Notes: generated from the letters alone by a model not told the origin. Counted from the first letter of the stretch, positions 8,757 to 17,481 are shown. The stretch: DNA of 64,000 bases from UBA2020 sp964551435 (GCA_964551435.1 CAZKBS010000003.1:150325-214324), one strand, 5' to 3'. A program made the numbers and translations.

Positions 8757-8829
8757 GGCAGCTGTTAGCTGCCTTGTTAGTCTTGGCAGCTGTTAGCTGC
8801 CTTGGTCTTTTTGGCAGCTGTTAGCTGCC
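8757..8829. repeat. Three tandem identical hairpins (28-bp period)
   Basis: The 17-base palindrome GGCAGCTGTTAGCTGCC (7-bp arms, 3-base loop) occurs exactly at 8757-8773, 8785-8801 and 8813-8829, spaced 28 bases apart. The copy nearest ctaG contains the ctaG stop codon, so the array looks like duplications of the gene's own 3' end. In the minus-strand transcript it would form three strong hairpins between ctaG and ctaE, without a U-run after each, which suits a stability or processing element better than a terminator. Confidence 0.9.
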
Positions 8830-9405
8830 CTGGTCATTGTAATATTTTTCGATCGCGTTCTCCAGCTCCCGCGTGCCGTGGCGGAAGAAGCTGTAGGACA
8901 GCGTGATGGTTTTGACATCGTCCATGTCGCGGTCCTGCAGGATGGCAGGATCGACAAAAAACGTCACGGGCATGTGTTGCACCTGCCCGGGCGCCAGCGT
9001 CTGTTCGCCGAAACAAAAACACTGGGTTTTGTAAAAATACTTGGCCACCTTGAGCGGCGTGACGTTGTAAACCGCCGTGCCCGTCACAGGCGTATCGGAA
9101 AGGTTTTTGGCAACAAACGAAATCAGCCCGTCCTGTCCAACCTTGACGGCGACGCTGCGCAGTTCCGGCTTGAACTCCCACGGCATGCCCTGCGCGACAT
9201 CGGTGTTGAAGCGCACGGTAATCTCGCGGTCGTAAATCCTGTCACTGGTATTCATCTCGACCATTTGCGTCGTGCCGCCCCAGCCGGTAACCTGGCAAAT
9301 CATGCGGTACAGCGGCACGGAGGCGAAAGACAACCCGATCATGCCGAAAACCACGCCGAGCGTGACCAGCATAACCTTGGTGTTCTTGCGCTGAAGGTCG
9401 GACAT
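8821..9405 (-). CDS. ctaG: Cytochrome c oxidase assembly protein (Cox11/CtaG)
   Basis: A 194-residue protein that delivers copper to the CuB site of subunit I. It has one N-terminal membrane helix (VMLVTLGVVFGMIGLSFASVPLYRMIC) followed by a periplasmic immunoglobulin-like domain. The copper-binding CFCF motif is present (KTQCFCFGEQ), as is MPVTFFVDP. Start ATG at 9405 follows the small ORF stop at 9409 closely. The stop codon lies inside the last of the three tandem hairpins described at 8757-8829. Length and order are as in other alphaproteobacterial cox operons. Confidence 0.96.
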   Translation of the reverse strand: MSDLQRKNTKVMLVTLGVVFGMIGLSFASVPLYRMICQVTGWGGTTQMVEMNTSDRIYDREITVRFNTDVAQGMPWEFKPELRSVAVKVGQDGLISFVAKNLSDTPVTGTAVYNVTPLKVAKYFYKTQCFCFGEQTLAPGQVQHMPVTFFVDPAILQDRDMDDVKTITLSYSFFRHGTRELENAIEKYYNDQGS

Positions 9406-9408
9406 GCG

Positions 9409-9537
9409 TCAACCCCCCATCCCGATTTTCATCTTGATGATGCTGACAACAAAAATCACCGCCATGAACGCGATCAGGGCGAAAAATACGGCGTAATTCT
9501 TTTTCTTCTTTTTATCGTGCAGGTCGCTGCGGGGCAT
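9409..9537 (-). CDS. Small single-helix protein of the cox operon
   Basis: A 42-residue ORF between ctaB and ctaG. GGAG lies just upstream of the ATG at 9537 (taaggagaaacccg). The protein has a Lys-rich N-terminus (HDKKKKKN) and one hydrophobic helix (FFALIAFMAVIFVVSII), ending in Gly. Short one-helix proteins, often annotated CoxF or cytochrome oxidase assembly protein, occupy this exact slot in many alphaproteobacteria. The coding call rests on position, ribosome site and tight spacing; its role is inferred. Confidence 0.75.
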   Translation of the reverse strand: MPRSDLHDKKKKKNYAVFFALIAFMAVIFVVSIIKMKIGMGG

Positions 9538-9548
9538 CGGGTTTCTCC

Positions 9549-10484
9549 TTACGCGGCCATGTCCGCCATCATCAGGGCGAACAGGGCGAACAGATAGACG
9601 ATGGAATAGCCGAACATCGCGCGCGCGTTTTTGTAATCGGTATCGCGCGATACGCGCAGCGCGGCGGCGATGAAAATGCCGTGCAGCACCGTTGCCCCCG
9701 CCGCATAGGCCATGCCGCAGGCGCCCATCAGATACGGCGCCGCCACAAAGGGCGTCAGCAGCAGCGTGTAGAACAGCATTTGCAGGCGCGTGGATTTTTC
9801 ACCCGCGACAACCGGCATCATCGGCACGCCCGCGCGCTTGTAATCGTCATTGCGGAACAGCGCCAGCGCCCAGAAATGCGGCGGCGTCCACAGGAAAATA
9901 ATCATAAACAGCGCCACCGACAGCAGCGAGACATCGCCCGTCGCCGCAGCCCAGCCGATCATCGGCGGGAAAGCGCCTGCGGCACCGCCAATCACGATAT
10001 TTTGCGGCGTGCGGCGTTTCAGCCAGACGGTATAGATAATGACATAGAAAAACGACGCAAAGGCCAGCCAGAACGCCGCCGCCCAGTTGAGTGCCACGCC
10101 CATCAGCCCGACCGACAAAACCGTCAGCACAACGCCGAAGGCCAGCGCCTCCGCCGGTTCGACCTTGCCCATCGGCAGGGGGCGTCCGCGCGTGCGCGTC
10201 ATGATGGCGTCGATGTCGCGTTCGTACCACATGTTGATGGCACCCGCCGCGCCTGCCCCGACCGCGATGCAGAACACCGCCACCAGCGCGAGGAACGGAT
10301 GCAAATCACCCTGTGCAAAACCGATATACCCCGGCGCCAGCACCAGCCCCGCAATGCCGGAGAACACGACCAGCGTCATGACCCGCGGCTTGAGCAGCGC
10401 GATGAAATCGCCAATACGCGCGTCCGCCGCCGGCAGGACGCCGGCGGCAGGGAAAAGCGCGTCTTGGGATGCCGGAGAGGTCAT
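9549..10484 (-). CDS. ctaB: Protoheme IX farnesyltransferase (heme O synthase)
   Basis: A 311-residue polytopic UbiA-family prenyltransferase that adds farnesyl to heme b, the first step to heme a. The Asp-rich prenyl diphosphate site N-x-x-x-D-x-x-x-D is seen as MWYERDIDAIMTRTRGRP. The start ATG shares its A with the ctaD stop (TAATG), indicating coupling to subunit I. LLKPRVMTLVVFSG at the N-terminus is the family hallmark. Confidence 0.97.
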   Translation of the reverse strand: MTSPASQDALFPAAGVLPAADARIGDFIALLKPRVMTLVVFSGIAGLVLAPGYIGFAQGDLHPFLALVAVFCIAVGAGAAGAINMWYERDIDAIMTRTRGRPLPMGKVEPAEALAFGVVLTVLSVGLMGVALNWAAAFWLAFASFFYVIIYTVWLKRRTPQNIVIGGAAGAFPPMIGWAAATGDVSLLSVALFMIIFLWTPPHFWALALFRNDDYKRAGVPMMPVVAGEKSTRLQMLFYTLLLTPFVAAPYLMGACGMAYAAGATVLHGIFIAAALRVSRDTDYKNARAMFGYSIVYLFALFALMMADMAA

Positions 10485-12103
10485 TACTTGACCACCGGCT
10501 GGATGTCAAACTGGTGGAACGGCGGCGGCGAAGACACATGCCATTCCAGCGTATCCGCACCTTCGCCCCAATAGTTGGCAGGGACTTTCTTGCCCGCAAC
10601 CAGCGTATAGATCGCGACGAACACAAAGAAAATCGTCGAGCCGAAGGAAATATACGCGCCATAGGACGAAATCATGTTCCAGCCGTGCATCGCATCCGCA
10701 TAGTCAGGGATACGGCGCGGCATGCCTTGCAGGCCGAGGAAGTGCTGCGGGAAGAAAATCATGTTCACGCCGATGAAAGTCGTGAAGAAATGCAGCTTGC
10801 CCGCCCATTCCGGATACTGACGGCCCGACATTTTGCCGATCCAGTAGTACCAGCCGGCAAAAATCGCGAAGACCGCGCCCAGCGACAGAACATAGTGGAA
10901 ATGCGCCACGACGTAATAGGTATCGTGCAGCGCGATATCCATGCCCGCGTTCGCCAGCACCACGCCCGTCACACCGCCAAGGGTGAACAGGAAGATGAAG
11001 CCGATCGCCCACAGCATCGGGGTTTTGAAAGAAATCGAACCGCCCCACATCGTCGCAATCCACGAGAAAATTTTAATCCCCGTCGGCACCGCGATGATCA
11101 GCGTGGCCGCGGTGAAGTACGCACGGGTGTTGACGCTCATGCCCACCGTATACATATGGTGCGCCCAGACGACGAAACCGACGAAGCCGATCGCCACCAT
11201 CGCGTAGGCCATGCCCAGATAACCGAAAATCGGCTTTTTGGAAAAGGTCGAGACGATATGGCTGATGATGCCAAACGCCGGCAAAATCATGATGTACACT
11301 TCGGGGTGACCGAAGAACCAGAACAGGTGCTGGAACAGGATCGGGTCGCCGCCGCCTTCAGGACGGAAGAAGTTGGTGCCGAAGTTACGGTCGGTCAGCA
11401 GCATGGTGATGCCGCCGCCCAGAACCGGCACAGCCAGAACCAGCAGAAAGGCCGTGACCAGCATACCCCAGACGAACAGCGGCATTTTGTGCAGCGTCAT
11501 GCCGGGGGCGCGCATGTTGAAAATGGTCGTAATAAAGTTGGCCGCGCCCAGAATGGACGACGCGCCCGCAAGGTGCAGCGCGAAAATCGCCATATCGACC
11601 GACATGCCGTCATGGCCGACTTTGTCGGACAGCGGCGGATAGATCGTCCAGCCCGTGCCCGCACCGGTACCGACAAAAGCGGAACCGAGCAGCAGGAAGA
11701 ACGCCGGCACCAGAAGCCAGAACGAAATATTGTTCAGACGCGGGAACGCCATATCAGGCGCGCCGATCATCAGCGGCAGGAACCAGTTGCCGAAACCGCC
11801 GATCAGCGCGGGCATGACCACGAAGAAGACCATGATCAGGCCGTGCGCCGTAATCAGCACGTTCCACATCTGGCCGTCTTGCAGGTATTGCATGCCGGGG
11901 TCTTGCAGTTCCATACGCATGATGACGGAAAACGCGCCGCCGATCAGGCCCGCGATGACCGAGAAAATCAGGTACAGCGTGCCGATGTCCTTGTGGTTGG
12001 TCGAGCAGAACCAGCGGGTAAAGAACCCGGGCGTGTGATCGTGATGATCGTCGTGCCCGTGGGCGTCGCCGTGTCCGTGTGCTGCTGCTTTGGAGCCTGC
12101 CAT
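10484..12103 (-). CDS. ctaD: Cytochrome c oxidase subunit I
   Basis: A 539-residue, twelve-helix catalytic subunit carrying heme a and the heme a3-CuB centre. WFFGHPEVYI contains the His-Tyr CuB cross-link region, and the later HDTYYVVAHFHYVLS gives the heme a and a3 histidines. FCSTNHKDIGTLYL is the N-terminal signature. The first 25 residues are His/Asp/Gly-rich (HGHGDAHGHDDHHDH), a possible metal-binding extension. The downstream gene ctaB overlaps its stop; ctaC lies 57 bases upstream. Confidence 0.98.
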   Translation of the reverse strand: MAGSKAAAHGHGDAHGHDDHHDHTPGFFTRWFCSTNHKDIGTLYLIFSVIAGLIGGAFSVIMRMELQDPGMQYLQDGQMWNVLITAHGLIMVFFVVMPALIGGFGNWFLPLMIGAPDMAFPRLNNISFWLLVPAFFLLLGSAFVGTGAGTGWTIYPPLSDKVGHDGMSVDMAIFALHLAGASSILGAANFITTIFNMRAPGMTLHKMPLFVWGMLVTAFLLVLAVPVLGGGITMLLTDRNFGTNFFRPEGGGDPILFQHLFWFFGHPEVYIMILPAFGIISHIVSTFSKKPIFGYLGMAYAMVAIGFVGFVVWAHHMYTVGMSVNTRAYFTAATLIIAVPTGIKIFSWIATMWGGSISFKTPMLWAIGFIFLFTLGGVTGVVLANAGMDIALHDTYYVVAHFHYVLSLGAVFAIFAGWYYWIGKMSGRQYPEWAGKLHFFTTFIGVNMIFFPQHFLGLQGMPRRIPDYADAMHGWNMISSYGAYISFGSTIFFVFVAIYTLVAGKKVPANYWGEGADTLEWHVSSPPPFHQFDIQPVVK

Positions 12104-12160
12104 TTTATTTCTCCCGTATGAGGATTCTTCTTATTCTTGACTTGTGTTGACTGGTGACGA

Positions 12161-13123
12161 TTACTGCTGCGCTTCGCCTGCGGCGGCTTCAGCGGCGCCT
12201 TCGCCTGCGGTCTCGGCCTCAGACGTTGCGGCATCTGCCTTCACTTCGGCGGCCTGCGCGGTACCTGCTTCGGCTTCGGCGGTTTTTTCGGGCATCTTGC
12301 CGCCTTGTGCGACAACCCATTTCGCGAAGGCTTCTTTGGAAACCGCGCGGATTTCAATCGGCATGAAGCCATGGTTGATGCCGCAGATTTCAGAGCACTG
12401 GCCGAAATACGTGCCTTCTTTTTCAATGCGCGTCCAGGTTTCGTTGGTACGTCCGGGCACGGCGTCCATCTTCACACCCAGCGCCGGAATGGCCCAGGAG
12501 TGGATGACGTCGTTCGCGGTGACGAGGATGCGGATATTGGTATCCACCGGCAGCACAACCGGATTGTCCGTCGACAGCAGACGCACCTGACCGGGTTTCA
12601 GATCTTTTTCCGGCACCAGATAGGAAGAGAATTCGATATCGCCGTGATCGGGATACTGATACCCCCAATACCACTGATACCCCTTCACGTTCAGGGTCAT
12701 TTCGGCGTCTGATGTTTTGTCCGCTTTATAAAGAAGCTTCATCGACGGCACGACGATGATGACAAGGATGATTACCGGCACCAGCGTCCAGACAACTTCG
12801 AGCATCGTGTTGTGCGTGGTCTTGGACGGTTTGGGGTTGGCTTTGGCGTTGAAGCGGATCATCACGAACAGCAACAGCAGCAGGACGAAAACAGTGATGA
12901 CGGTGATGACCGGCAGCAGCAGGTGGTCGTGGAACCAGACCATGTCATGTTTCACCGGCGATGCGGACGGCTGGAAGCTGAGGCCCCACTCTTTCGGCGC
13001 GCCGATCACCGGCGCATCCGGCGTTTCCGCGGCGGCCGGCAGGCTATAGACCAGCATGGCGGCCCAGGCGGCAATCGCGTGCAGGCGGCGGGTGAAAAAA
13101 GAAAACAGTCGATGGGTCGTCAT
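12161..13123 (-). CDS. ctaC: Cytochrome c oxidase subunit II
   Basis: A 320-residue CuA subunit. I chose the ATG at 13123 (MTTHRLF), preceded by a GGAACAGG-type ribosome site; the frame is open further upstream but without a good site. A signal peptide-like N-terminus ends near SLPAAA, two membrane helices follow, and the periplasmic cupredoxin domain carries the CuA ligands in CSEICGINHGFMPI. KGYQWYWGYQYPD is the aromatic electron-entry patch. The last 60 or so residues are an Ala/Glu-rich tail absent from typical family members. It is the first gene of the oxidase operon. Confidence 0.96.
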   Translation of the reverse strand: MTTHRLFSFFTRRLHAIAAWAAMLVYSLPAAAETPDAPVIGAPKEWGLSFQPSASPVKHDMVWFHDHLLLPVITVITVFVLLLLLFVMIRFNAKANPKPSKTTHNTMLEVVWTLVPVIILVIIVVPSMKLLYKADKTSDAEMTLNVKGYQWYWGYQYPDHGDIEFSSYLVPEKDLKPGQVRLLSTDNPVVLPVDTNIRILVTANDVIHSWAIPALGVKMDAVPGRTNETWTRIEKEGTYFGQCSEICGINHGFMPIEIRAVSKEAFAKWVVAQGGKMPEKTAEAEAGTAQAAEVKADAATSEAETAGEGAAEAAAGEAQQ

Positions 13124-13334
13124 GATACCTGTTCCGTTGTGGGACATGCGAAAGGAATATAAACGCGCACAGCCGGGACTCGCGGTTTTGAGTCTGGCGC
13201 GCGGTTTTTGATGATATAGCACTTAAAAACAGGAAATTGAAGCGGCGATCAAGAAAATTTCATTCCCGTAAATCGGGAAGCATCGCTTATTTATGAAGGG
13301 GTTATGCCGCCATGCGGCAAGACGGGCCTGCGGC

Positions 13335-13607
13335 TCAGTGTTTGCCGCGCGCCGCCTCCAGCTTGTGCAGACGGGCGGAAATATCCTCCAGCTCGCGGTC
13401 GAGGGCCCGTACGGCCTTGTAATCCATCGGATTGGCCATCAAAAGCCGTCCGCGTTCGTGCTGGACTTCGCGTTTATAGCTGCGCAGGGCTTCACGGCAA
13501 AACCGCTCAACCTCGCTTTCGATAAAACGGTCAAAAACACGGTCCAGACCCATGGCCGCGATAAAATGGGTGGAGACCTTTTGCAAGGCGGCGCGGTTCA
13601 AAAACAT
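13335..13607 (-). CDS. Hypothetical protein, 90 residues
   Basis: A small, charged, probably all-helical protein (EVERFCREALRSYKREVQHERGR, then a Glu/Arg-rich C-terminal helix ending AARGKH). No signal peptide or membrane segment, and no family I recognise. It stands alone between ctaC and engB on the same strand, 151 bases downstream of engB. Support for coding is the ATG start, codon use like the neighbours and the strand; no clear ribosome site was identified. Function unknown. Confidence 0.55.
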   Translation of the reverse strand: MFLNRAALQKVSTHFIAAMGLDRVFDRFIESEVERFCREALRSYKREVQHERGRLLMANPMDYKAVRALDRELEDISARLHKLEAARGKH

Positions 13608-13758
13608 GCGGATACCCCGTCTGTTGCCATCAAAAACAATGATTTTTTAAGTTATGGCAAAAGTTTAGCAGTCCGCCCCCGTCCGTCAAACGCTTCCGGA
13701 AAAAGGCATACCTATCAGGTATTTAAATACCGCGCAGGGGTGGATAGGCACAGGGGAA

Positions 13759-14415
13759 TCAGGCCTGCAGGAGGATGGCCCGCAGTTCGGGGATCCCGAA
13801 GCCCTTTTCGGCGCTGGTCACATAAACGCGCGGGAAAGATGTCTTGCGCGTGCGCATGACGTCTTCAACGCTGGCCTTCACCGCCTCCAGCTCGCTTTTC
13901 TTGACCTTGTCAGCCTTGGTGAGGACGGCGATATAGGGCACCGCCGCGCCGTCGATAATATCAAACGCCTTGTAATCCGCGGCCAGCACGCCATGGCGCG
14001 CGTCAATCAGCACGAACAGGCGTTTCAGGTTGGCGCGGGTTTTCAGGTAATGGCTGACCATCGTATTCCACGCATGCACTTTGGAGCGCGTGGCCTTCGC
14101 ATAGCCATAGCCCGGCAGGTCGGCCAGTTGCAGCTGGCCGTCGAGGTCGAAAAAGTTGATCTGCTGCGTGCGGCCCGGCGTGTTGGACGCACGCGCGAGG
14201 CTTTTGCGTCCCGTCAGCGCGTTGATGAGACTCGACTTGCCAACGTTGGAGCGTCCGGCGAAGGCAACCTCCGGCACATGCGACAGCGGAATGCGCAATG
14301 CGTTGTCCGCCCCCGCGACAAAGCGGCATTCACGGCGGAAAATTTTTTCCGCCGCTTTCAGGGTTTCGGCGTCGAGGACAAAACCGTCTTCGCTGCCTTC
14401 ATGCCCAGACGTCAT
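13759..14415 (-). CDS. engB: Ribosome biogenesis GTP-binding protein EngB/YsxC
   Basis: A 218-residue TRAFAC GTPase acting in large-subunit assembly. G1 is GRSNVGKSSL, G2 region TPGRTQQINFF, G3 DLPGYGYA, G4 LTKADK and G5 region VYVTSAEKGFG, all intact. The start overlaps the yidC stop (ATGA), matching the conserved rpmH-rnpA-yidD-yidC-engB order. Residues 1-25 form a variable acidic leader. Confidence 0.97.
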   Translation of the reverse strand: MTSGHEGSEDGFVLDAETLKAAEKIFRRECRFVAGADNALRIPLSHVPEVAFAGRSNVGKSSLINALTGRKSLARASNTPGRTQQINFFDLDGQLQLADLPGYGYAKATRSKVHAWNTMVSHYLKTRANLKRLFVLIDARHGVLAADYKAFDIIDGAAVPYIAVLTKADKVKKSELEAVKASVEDVMRTRKTSFPRVYVTSAEKGFGIPELRAILLQA

Positions 14416-16247
14416 GCCTTGTCCTTCTTGCTGTGCTTTTTGCCCTTGGCGTTTTCTTCACCCTCGGCCGGCGTTGCCGCGCGCTTTTTCTTGCGGGCGC
14501 TGTGGCCGCGCAGCAGGGACGTATCTTCCTGTCCCACGGTTTTGAGGATGTAGTACTGCTGCAGGATGCTGAGCACGTTCGACCATGTCCAGTAAATCAC
14601 CAGACCTGCGGCGAAATGCGCCAAGAGCACACTGATGACATAAGGGAACCATGCCTGCAGTTTTTCCTGCATCGGGTCGGTCATCGGCGGGCTTATACGT
14701 TTCAGCTGGATCATCGTCAGCAGGAACAGGATGGGCCATGCGCCGAAATACAGCGGCGCCGGCGGATCCCACGGGATGAGGCCGAACAGGTTGAAGATGT
14801 TCGTCGGATCGGGCGCGGACATGTCCTTGATCCAGCCCCAGAACGGCGCATGGCGCAGTTCGACCGAAATCAGAATGACCTTGTAGAGCGAGAACATGAT
14901 CGGAATTTGCAAAAGCATCGGCCAGCAGCCGCTGAAGGGGTTCACGTCCTCTTTTTTATAGAGTTCCATGAAAGCCATCTGCATGCCGGCTTTATCGTTT
15001 TTGTATTCTTCCTGAATTTCCTTCATGCGCGGCGCGACCAGACGCATTTTCGCCATGGAGCGGAACGCCTTGTTGTTCAGCGGGAACAGGAAGGTACGCA
15101 CCACGACCGTCAGCAGCAGAATGGCCATGGCCACGCTGCCCGTCCAGTTCGACAGGTAATGGAACAACAGGAACAGCGGCTTGGTCAGAAGATGCCACAT
15201 GCCGAAGTCGATGCCGTATTCAAGATTTTTAAAGTTATAAATCTTTTCGTAGCTGCGGATCAGCGGCTGTTCTTTCACACCGGCGTAAACATAGCTGGTG
15301 ACTTCCGCCGCTTCGCCGGGGGCGAGGCGTTTGGTTTCACCGACGATATCGGTCTGATAAACGAAACGGCCGCCTGCGGGCGTCGCCATCATGCGGGCGT
15401 TGAAACGCGTATCAGGTGTCGGCAGCAGCGATACCATCCAGTATTTGTCGGTAATACCCAGCCAGCCGGAGGTGTTTTCGTATTCGATCTTCTCGCCTTT
15501 TTCGAGTTTCTTGTACTGCGGCTCAATGCCTTCCTTGCCCAGGAAGCCGACGGGGCCTTCGTGCAGCACGAAAAAGCCGCTGAAATCCACCGGCTTGCCG
15601 CGGCGCGCGACCATTTCATAGGCATTGAGATCCAGCGTTTCGCCGGTTTTGTTGGTCACGGTCTGCGTGACCGTGAACAGGAAGTTTTCATCAAGGCGGA
15701 TGCTGCGGTGGAAGGTCAGCCCCGCGCCGTTATCCCACTCGAGCACAACGGCTTTGCCGCCGCCCACAATCTCGCGCGGGCTGTCTTTGGCCAGCGTCCA
15801 GACGGTATCGGCGCCAGGCAGGGTCACGCCGCTGCGGCCCGCCAGCCAGCCATGTTCGACATAGAAAGAACCCTGCGCCCCCGCAGGCGTCAGCAGTTCG
15901 ACATGTTCCTGATGATCAAGCTGCTTGAAATGTTCTTCGAGTTTCAGATCGTCAAGCCGCGCGCCCTTGAGCGCGAGGCTGCCCGACACACGCGCGCCGC
16001 GAATGGCAATACGCGCGCCGCTTTCGGCAATGACTTCGGCGCGGGGGCGCTCTGCGTTATCGGCCTGAGTGACCTCGGCCTTGCGCTCCGCTTCGATGCG
16101 CAGGGATTTTTCGGCAACCGCGCGGCGCTCTTCCATTTTCGGCTTTTCGACCAGGAAATAGAAGCCAAGGAAAATGCCGAGCGAAATCACAACGGCCACC
16201 ATCAGCCGGGCGCGGTCGTCTGCCTCATGCGGATCATATTTTTTCAT
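14412..16247 (-). CDS. yidC: Membrane protein insertase YidC
   Basis: A 611-residue Oxa1-family insertase of the Gram-negative type: an N-terminal helix (RLMVAVVISLGIFLGFYFLV), a large periplasmic beta-sandwich domain (about residues 60-340), then the five-helix core with FPLNNKAFRSMAKMR and PMLLQIPIMFSLYKV. A Lys-rich C-terminal tail (AKGKKHSKKDKA) fits ribosome contact. It overlaps yidD upstream (its start at 16247 lies over the yidD stop at 16244) and engB downstream. Confidence 0.98.
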   Translation of the reverse strand: MKKYDPHEADDRARLMVAVVISLGIFLGFYFLVEKPKMEERRAVAEKSLRIEAERKAEVTQADNAERPRAEVIAESGARIAIRGARVSGSLALKGARLDDLKLEEHFKQLDHQEHVELLTPAGAQGSFYVEHGWLAGRSGVTLPGADTVWTLAKDSPREIVGGGKAVVLEWDNGAGLTFHRSIRLDENFLFTVTQTVTNKTGETLDLNAYEMVARRGKPVDFSGFFVLHEGPVGFLGKEGIEPQYKKLEKGEKIEYENTSGWLGITDKYWMVSLLPTPDTRFNARMMATPAGGRFVYQTDIVGETKRLAPGEAAEVTSYVYAGVKEQPLIRSYEKIYNFKNLEYGIDFGMWHLLTKPLFLLFHYLSNWTGSVAMAILLLTVVVRTFLFPLNNKAFRSMAKMRLVAPRMKEIQEEYKNDKAGMQMAFMELYKKEDVNPFSGCWPMLLQIPIMFSLYKVILISVELRHAPFWGWIKDMSAPDPTNIFNLFGLIPWDPPAPLYFGAWPILFLLTMIQLKRISPPMTDPMQEKLQAWFPYVISVLLAHFAAGLVIYWTWSNVLSILQQYYILKTVGQEDTSLLRGHSARKKKRAATPAEGEENAKGKKHSKKDKA

Positions 16248-16627
16248 GGCGTGTTGTCCTGTTCTGCTTGTTCGGTTTGTTGTTTTTGCCGGATAGGCGA
16301 AGCGGCGGCGGTATCGGCGCCGGATGAAGCTTGGGCCGCATGTGTATCACAGTTGCAGCAGTTTTCAGAGTAAAACTTGCCCCCCGCCCGCAGAGTTTCC
16401 GGCAGGGTTTCGGGCACCGGGTCATAGCCGCCCGGATTCCACGGATGGCAGCGCATAATCCGCCGCAGCCCCAGCCAGCCGCCGCGCAGCGCCCCGTGCA
16501 GCCGTATCGCATCCGCCGCATAATAAGAGCAGCTGGGATAAAACCGGCACTGTTTTCCCATAAACGTCGAGAGCGTAAATTGATACACGCGAATAAAGAC
16601 GAGCATGATTTTGGCGGCAATACTCAT
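16244..16627 (-). CDS. yidD: Membrane protein insertion efficiency factor YidD
   Basis: A 127-residue protein whose first 75 residues are the YidD domain (YQFTLSTFMGKQCRFYPSCS, then GWLGLRRIMRCHPWNPGGYD). Cys residues in CRFYPSCS and RCHPW are conserved. The usual family length is 70-85 residues; here a C-terminal extension of about 45 residues with ENCCNCDTH and a Gln/Ala-rich end is added. The start overlaps the rnpA stop by 4 bases. Confidence 0.94.
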   Translation of the reverse strand: MSIAAKIMLVFIRVYQFTLSTFMGKQCRFYPSCSYYAADAIRLHGALRGGWLGLRRIMRCHPWNPGGYDPVPETLPETLRAGGKFYSENCCNCDTHAAQASSGADTAAASPIRQKQQTEQAEQDNTP

Positions 16628-16995
16628 GACGCCGCCGTGCCGGCCTCCACCGCCGCCGCCGTGATGCCAAGGGATTTAAGCGCCCAGTGGAAATCCTTTT
16701 GCAGCTTGGCAAAATCGATATCGGCCGCCGCCGTGCGGGCAATCAGCACGACGTCGATATCACCGGGATTGTTTTGCTGAAGATAAAGCCTGACCGTTTC
16801 GCGCAGTCGGCGTTTGGCGCGGTTGCGCACAACGGCATGACCGACCTTGCGGCTGACCGTAAGGCCAAGCCGAAAGCCGGTGCCATCGTTTCTGGATATT
16901 TGCATGATAAAAGCGGGCGTCACCCACTTTTGCCCCGTCTGCGCGATGCGGCGAAAGTCATGCGACGTTTTCAGTGTCGGCACGCCCGCGCACAT
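16624..16995 (-). CDS. rnpA: Ribonuclease P protein component
   Basis: A 123-residue basic protein that assists the RNase P RNA in tRNA 5' maturation. RNRAKRRLRETVR is the signature RNR motif and GFRLGLTVSRKVGHAV the preceding strand. It begins 19 bases after rpmH and overlaps yidD. The ribosome site in front of ATG 16995 is poor, so a nearby GTG inside the first codons is possible. Confidence 0.95.
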   Translation of the reverse strand: MCAGVPTLKTSHDFRRIAQTGQKWVTPAFIMQISRNDGTGFRLGLTVSRKVGHAVVRNRAKRRLRETVRLYLQQNNPGDIDVVLIARTAAADIDFAKLQKDFHWALKSLGITAAAVEAGTAAS

Positions 16996-17013
16996 GACAG
17001 GGGTGTTCCCTGT

Positions 17014-17148
17014 TTAGGCAGACAGACGCTTGCGGCCTTTGGCGCGACGTGCAGCCAGAACTTTTTGGCCGTTACGGGTTGCCATGCGCGTACGGAAACC
17101 GTGGCGGCGCTTGCGAACCAGCTTGCTGGGTTGATAGGTACGTTTCAC
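17014..17148 (-). CDS. rpmH: Large ribosomal subunit protein bL34
   Basis: A 44-residue basic protein (KRTYQPSKLVRKRRHGF at the N-terminus, ending KGRKRLSA), the standard length for bL34. It starts with GTG at 17148, with GGAG 7 bases upstream. It heads the rpmH-rnpA-yidD-yidC-engB transcription unit and is preceded by a near-consensus promoter at 17197-17225. Confidence 0.97.
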   Translation of the reverse strand: MKRTYQPSKLVRKRRHGFRTRMATRNGQKVLAARRAKGRKRLSA

Positions 17149-17481
17149 AATAAGTCTCCATTCCGGATAGTAGAATCTGAATATTCAAGCCATAGGTGTA
17201 TAGGTGCCAGCCCCCGCACTGTCAACTGCTTTCTACCATTTATGATAAATAATCCAGTAAAAACAAGGACAAACTGCGGCCTCCCCTGCGATGAAAACCT
17301 TTGATTCCAATGCCTTGAGCCATAAAAACCCGCTGCCGCACATGATATTCCGATTGACGCCACAGCCAAAAGCGCGGATAAGAAAACCGCCGATGCGGCA
17401 GCTCTTTATTATATAAGCGCTGTGCTAGACTAAAAACCGCGGCGGCATGGCGGCGATTTGCATGACCCGCCCGTTTTGAAT
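17149..17481. other. Intergenic region between rpmH and tRNA-Arg
   Basis: Apart from the rpmH promoter I see no gene, RNA or repeat in these 333 bases. It is a divergent region that must also carry the tRNA-Arg promoter; AT-rich sequence around 17401-17435 (ttattatataagcgc, then tagact) is the likely place but no clear -35/-10 pair stands out. Confidence 0.6.
17197..17225 (-). promoter_or_regulatory. Sigma-70-type promoter for rpmH operon
   Basis: Read on the minus strand, TTGACA (17220-17225) is followed by exactly 17 bases and TATACA (17197-17202). The predicted start would leave a leader of roughly 40 bases before the rpmH GTG. Confidence 0.8.

Noticed and set aside
8757..8829. Short repeat array considered as a CRISPR
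   Set aside because: The spacers are 11 bases, the repeats are 17-base palindromes, and no cas gene is near.
10469..12121. 550-residue open frame opposite ctaD
   Set aside because: Antisense to cytochrome oxidase subunit I; composition dominated by Arg, His and Asp as expected from reverse-complement reading.
13262..13285. TTCCCG/CGGGAA hairpin after the 90-residue gene
   Set aside because: Only six base pairs and no U-run in the direction of the gene, so not called as a terminator.
14298..16373. 691-residue open frame on the plus strand opposite yidC
   Set aside because: It is antisense to an undoubted yidC/yidD, has His/Arg/Gln-rich composition typical of a shadow frame, and matches no family.
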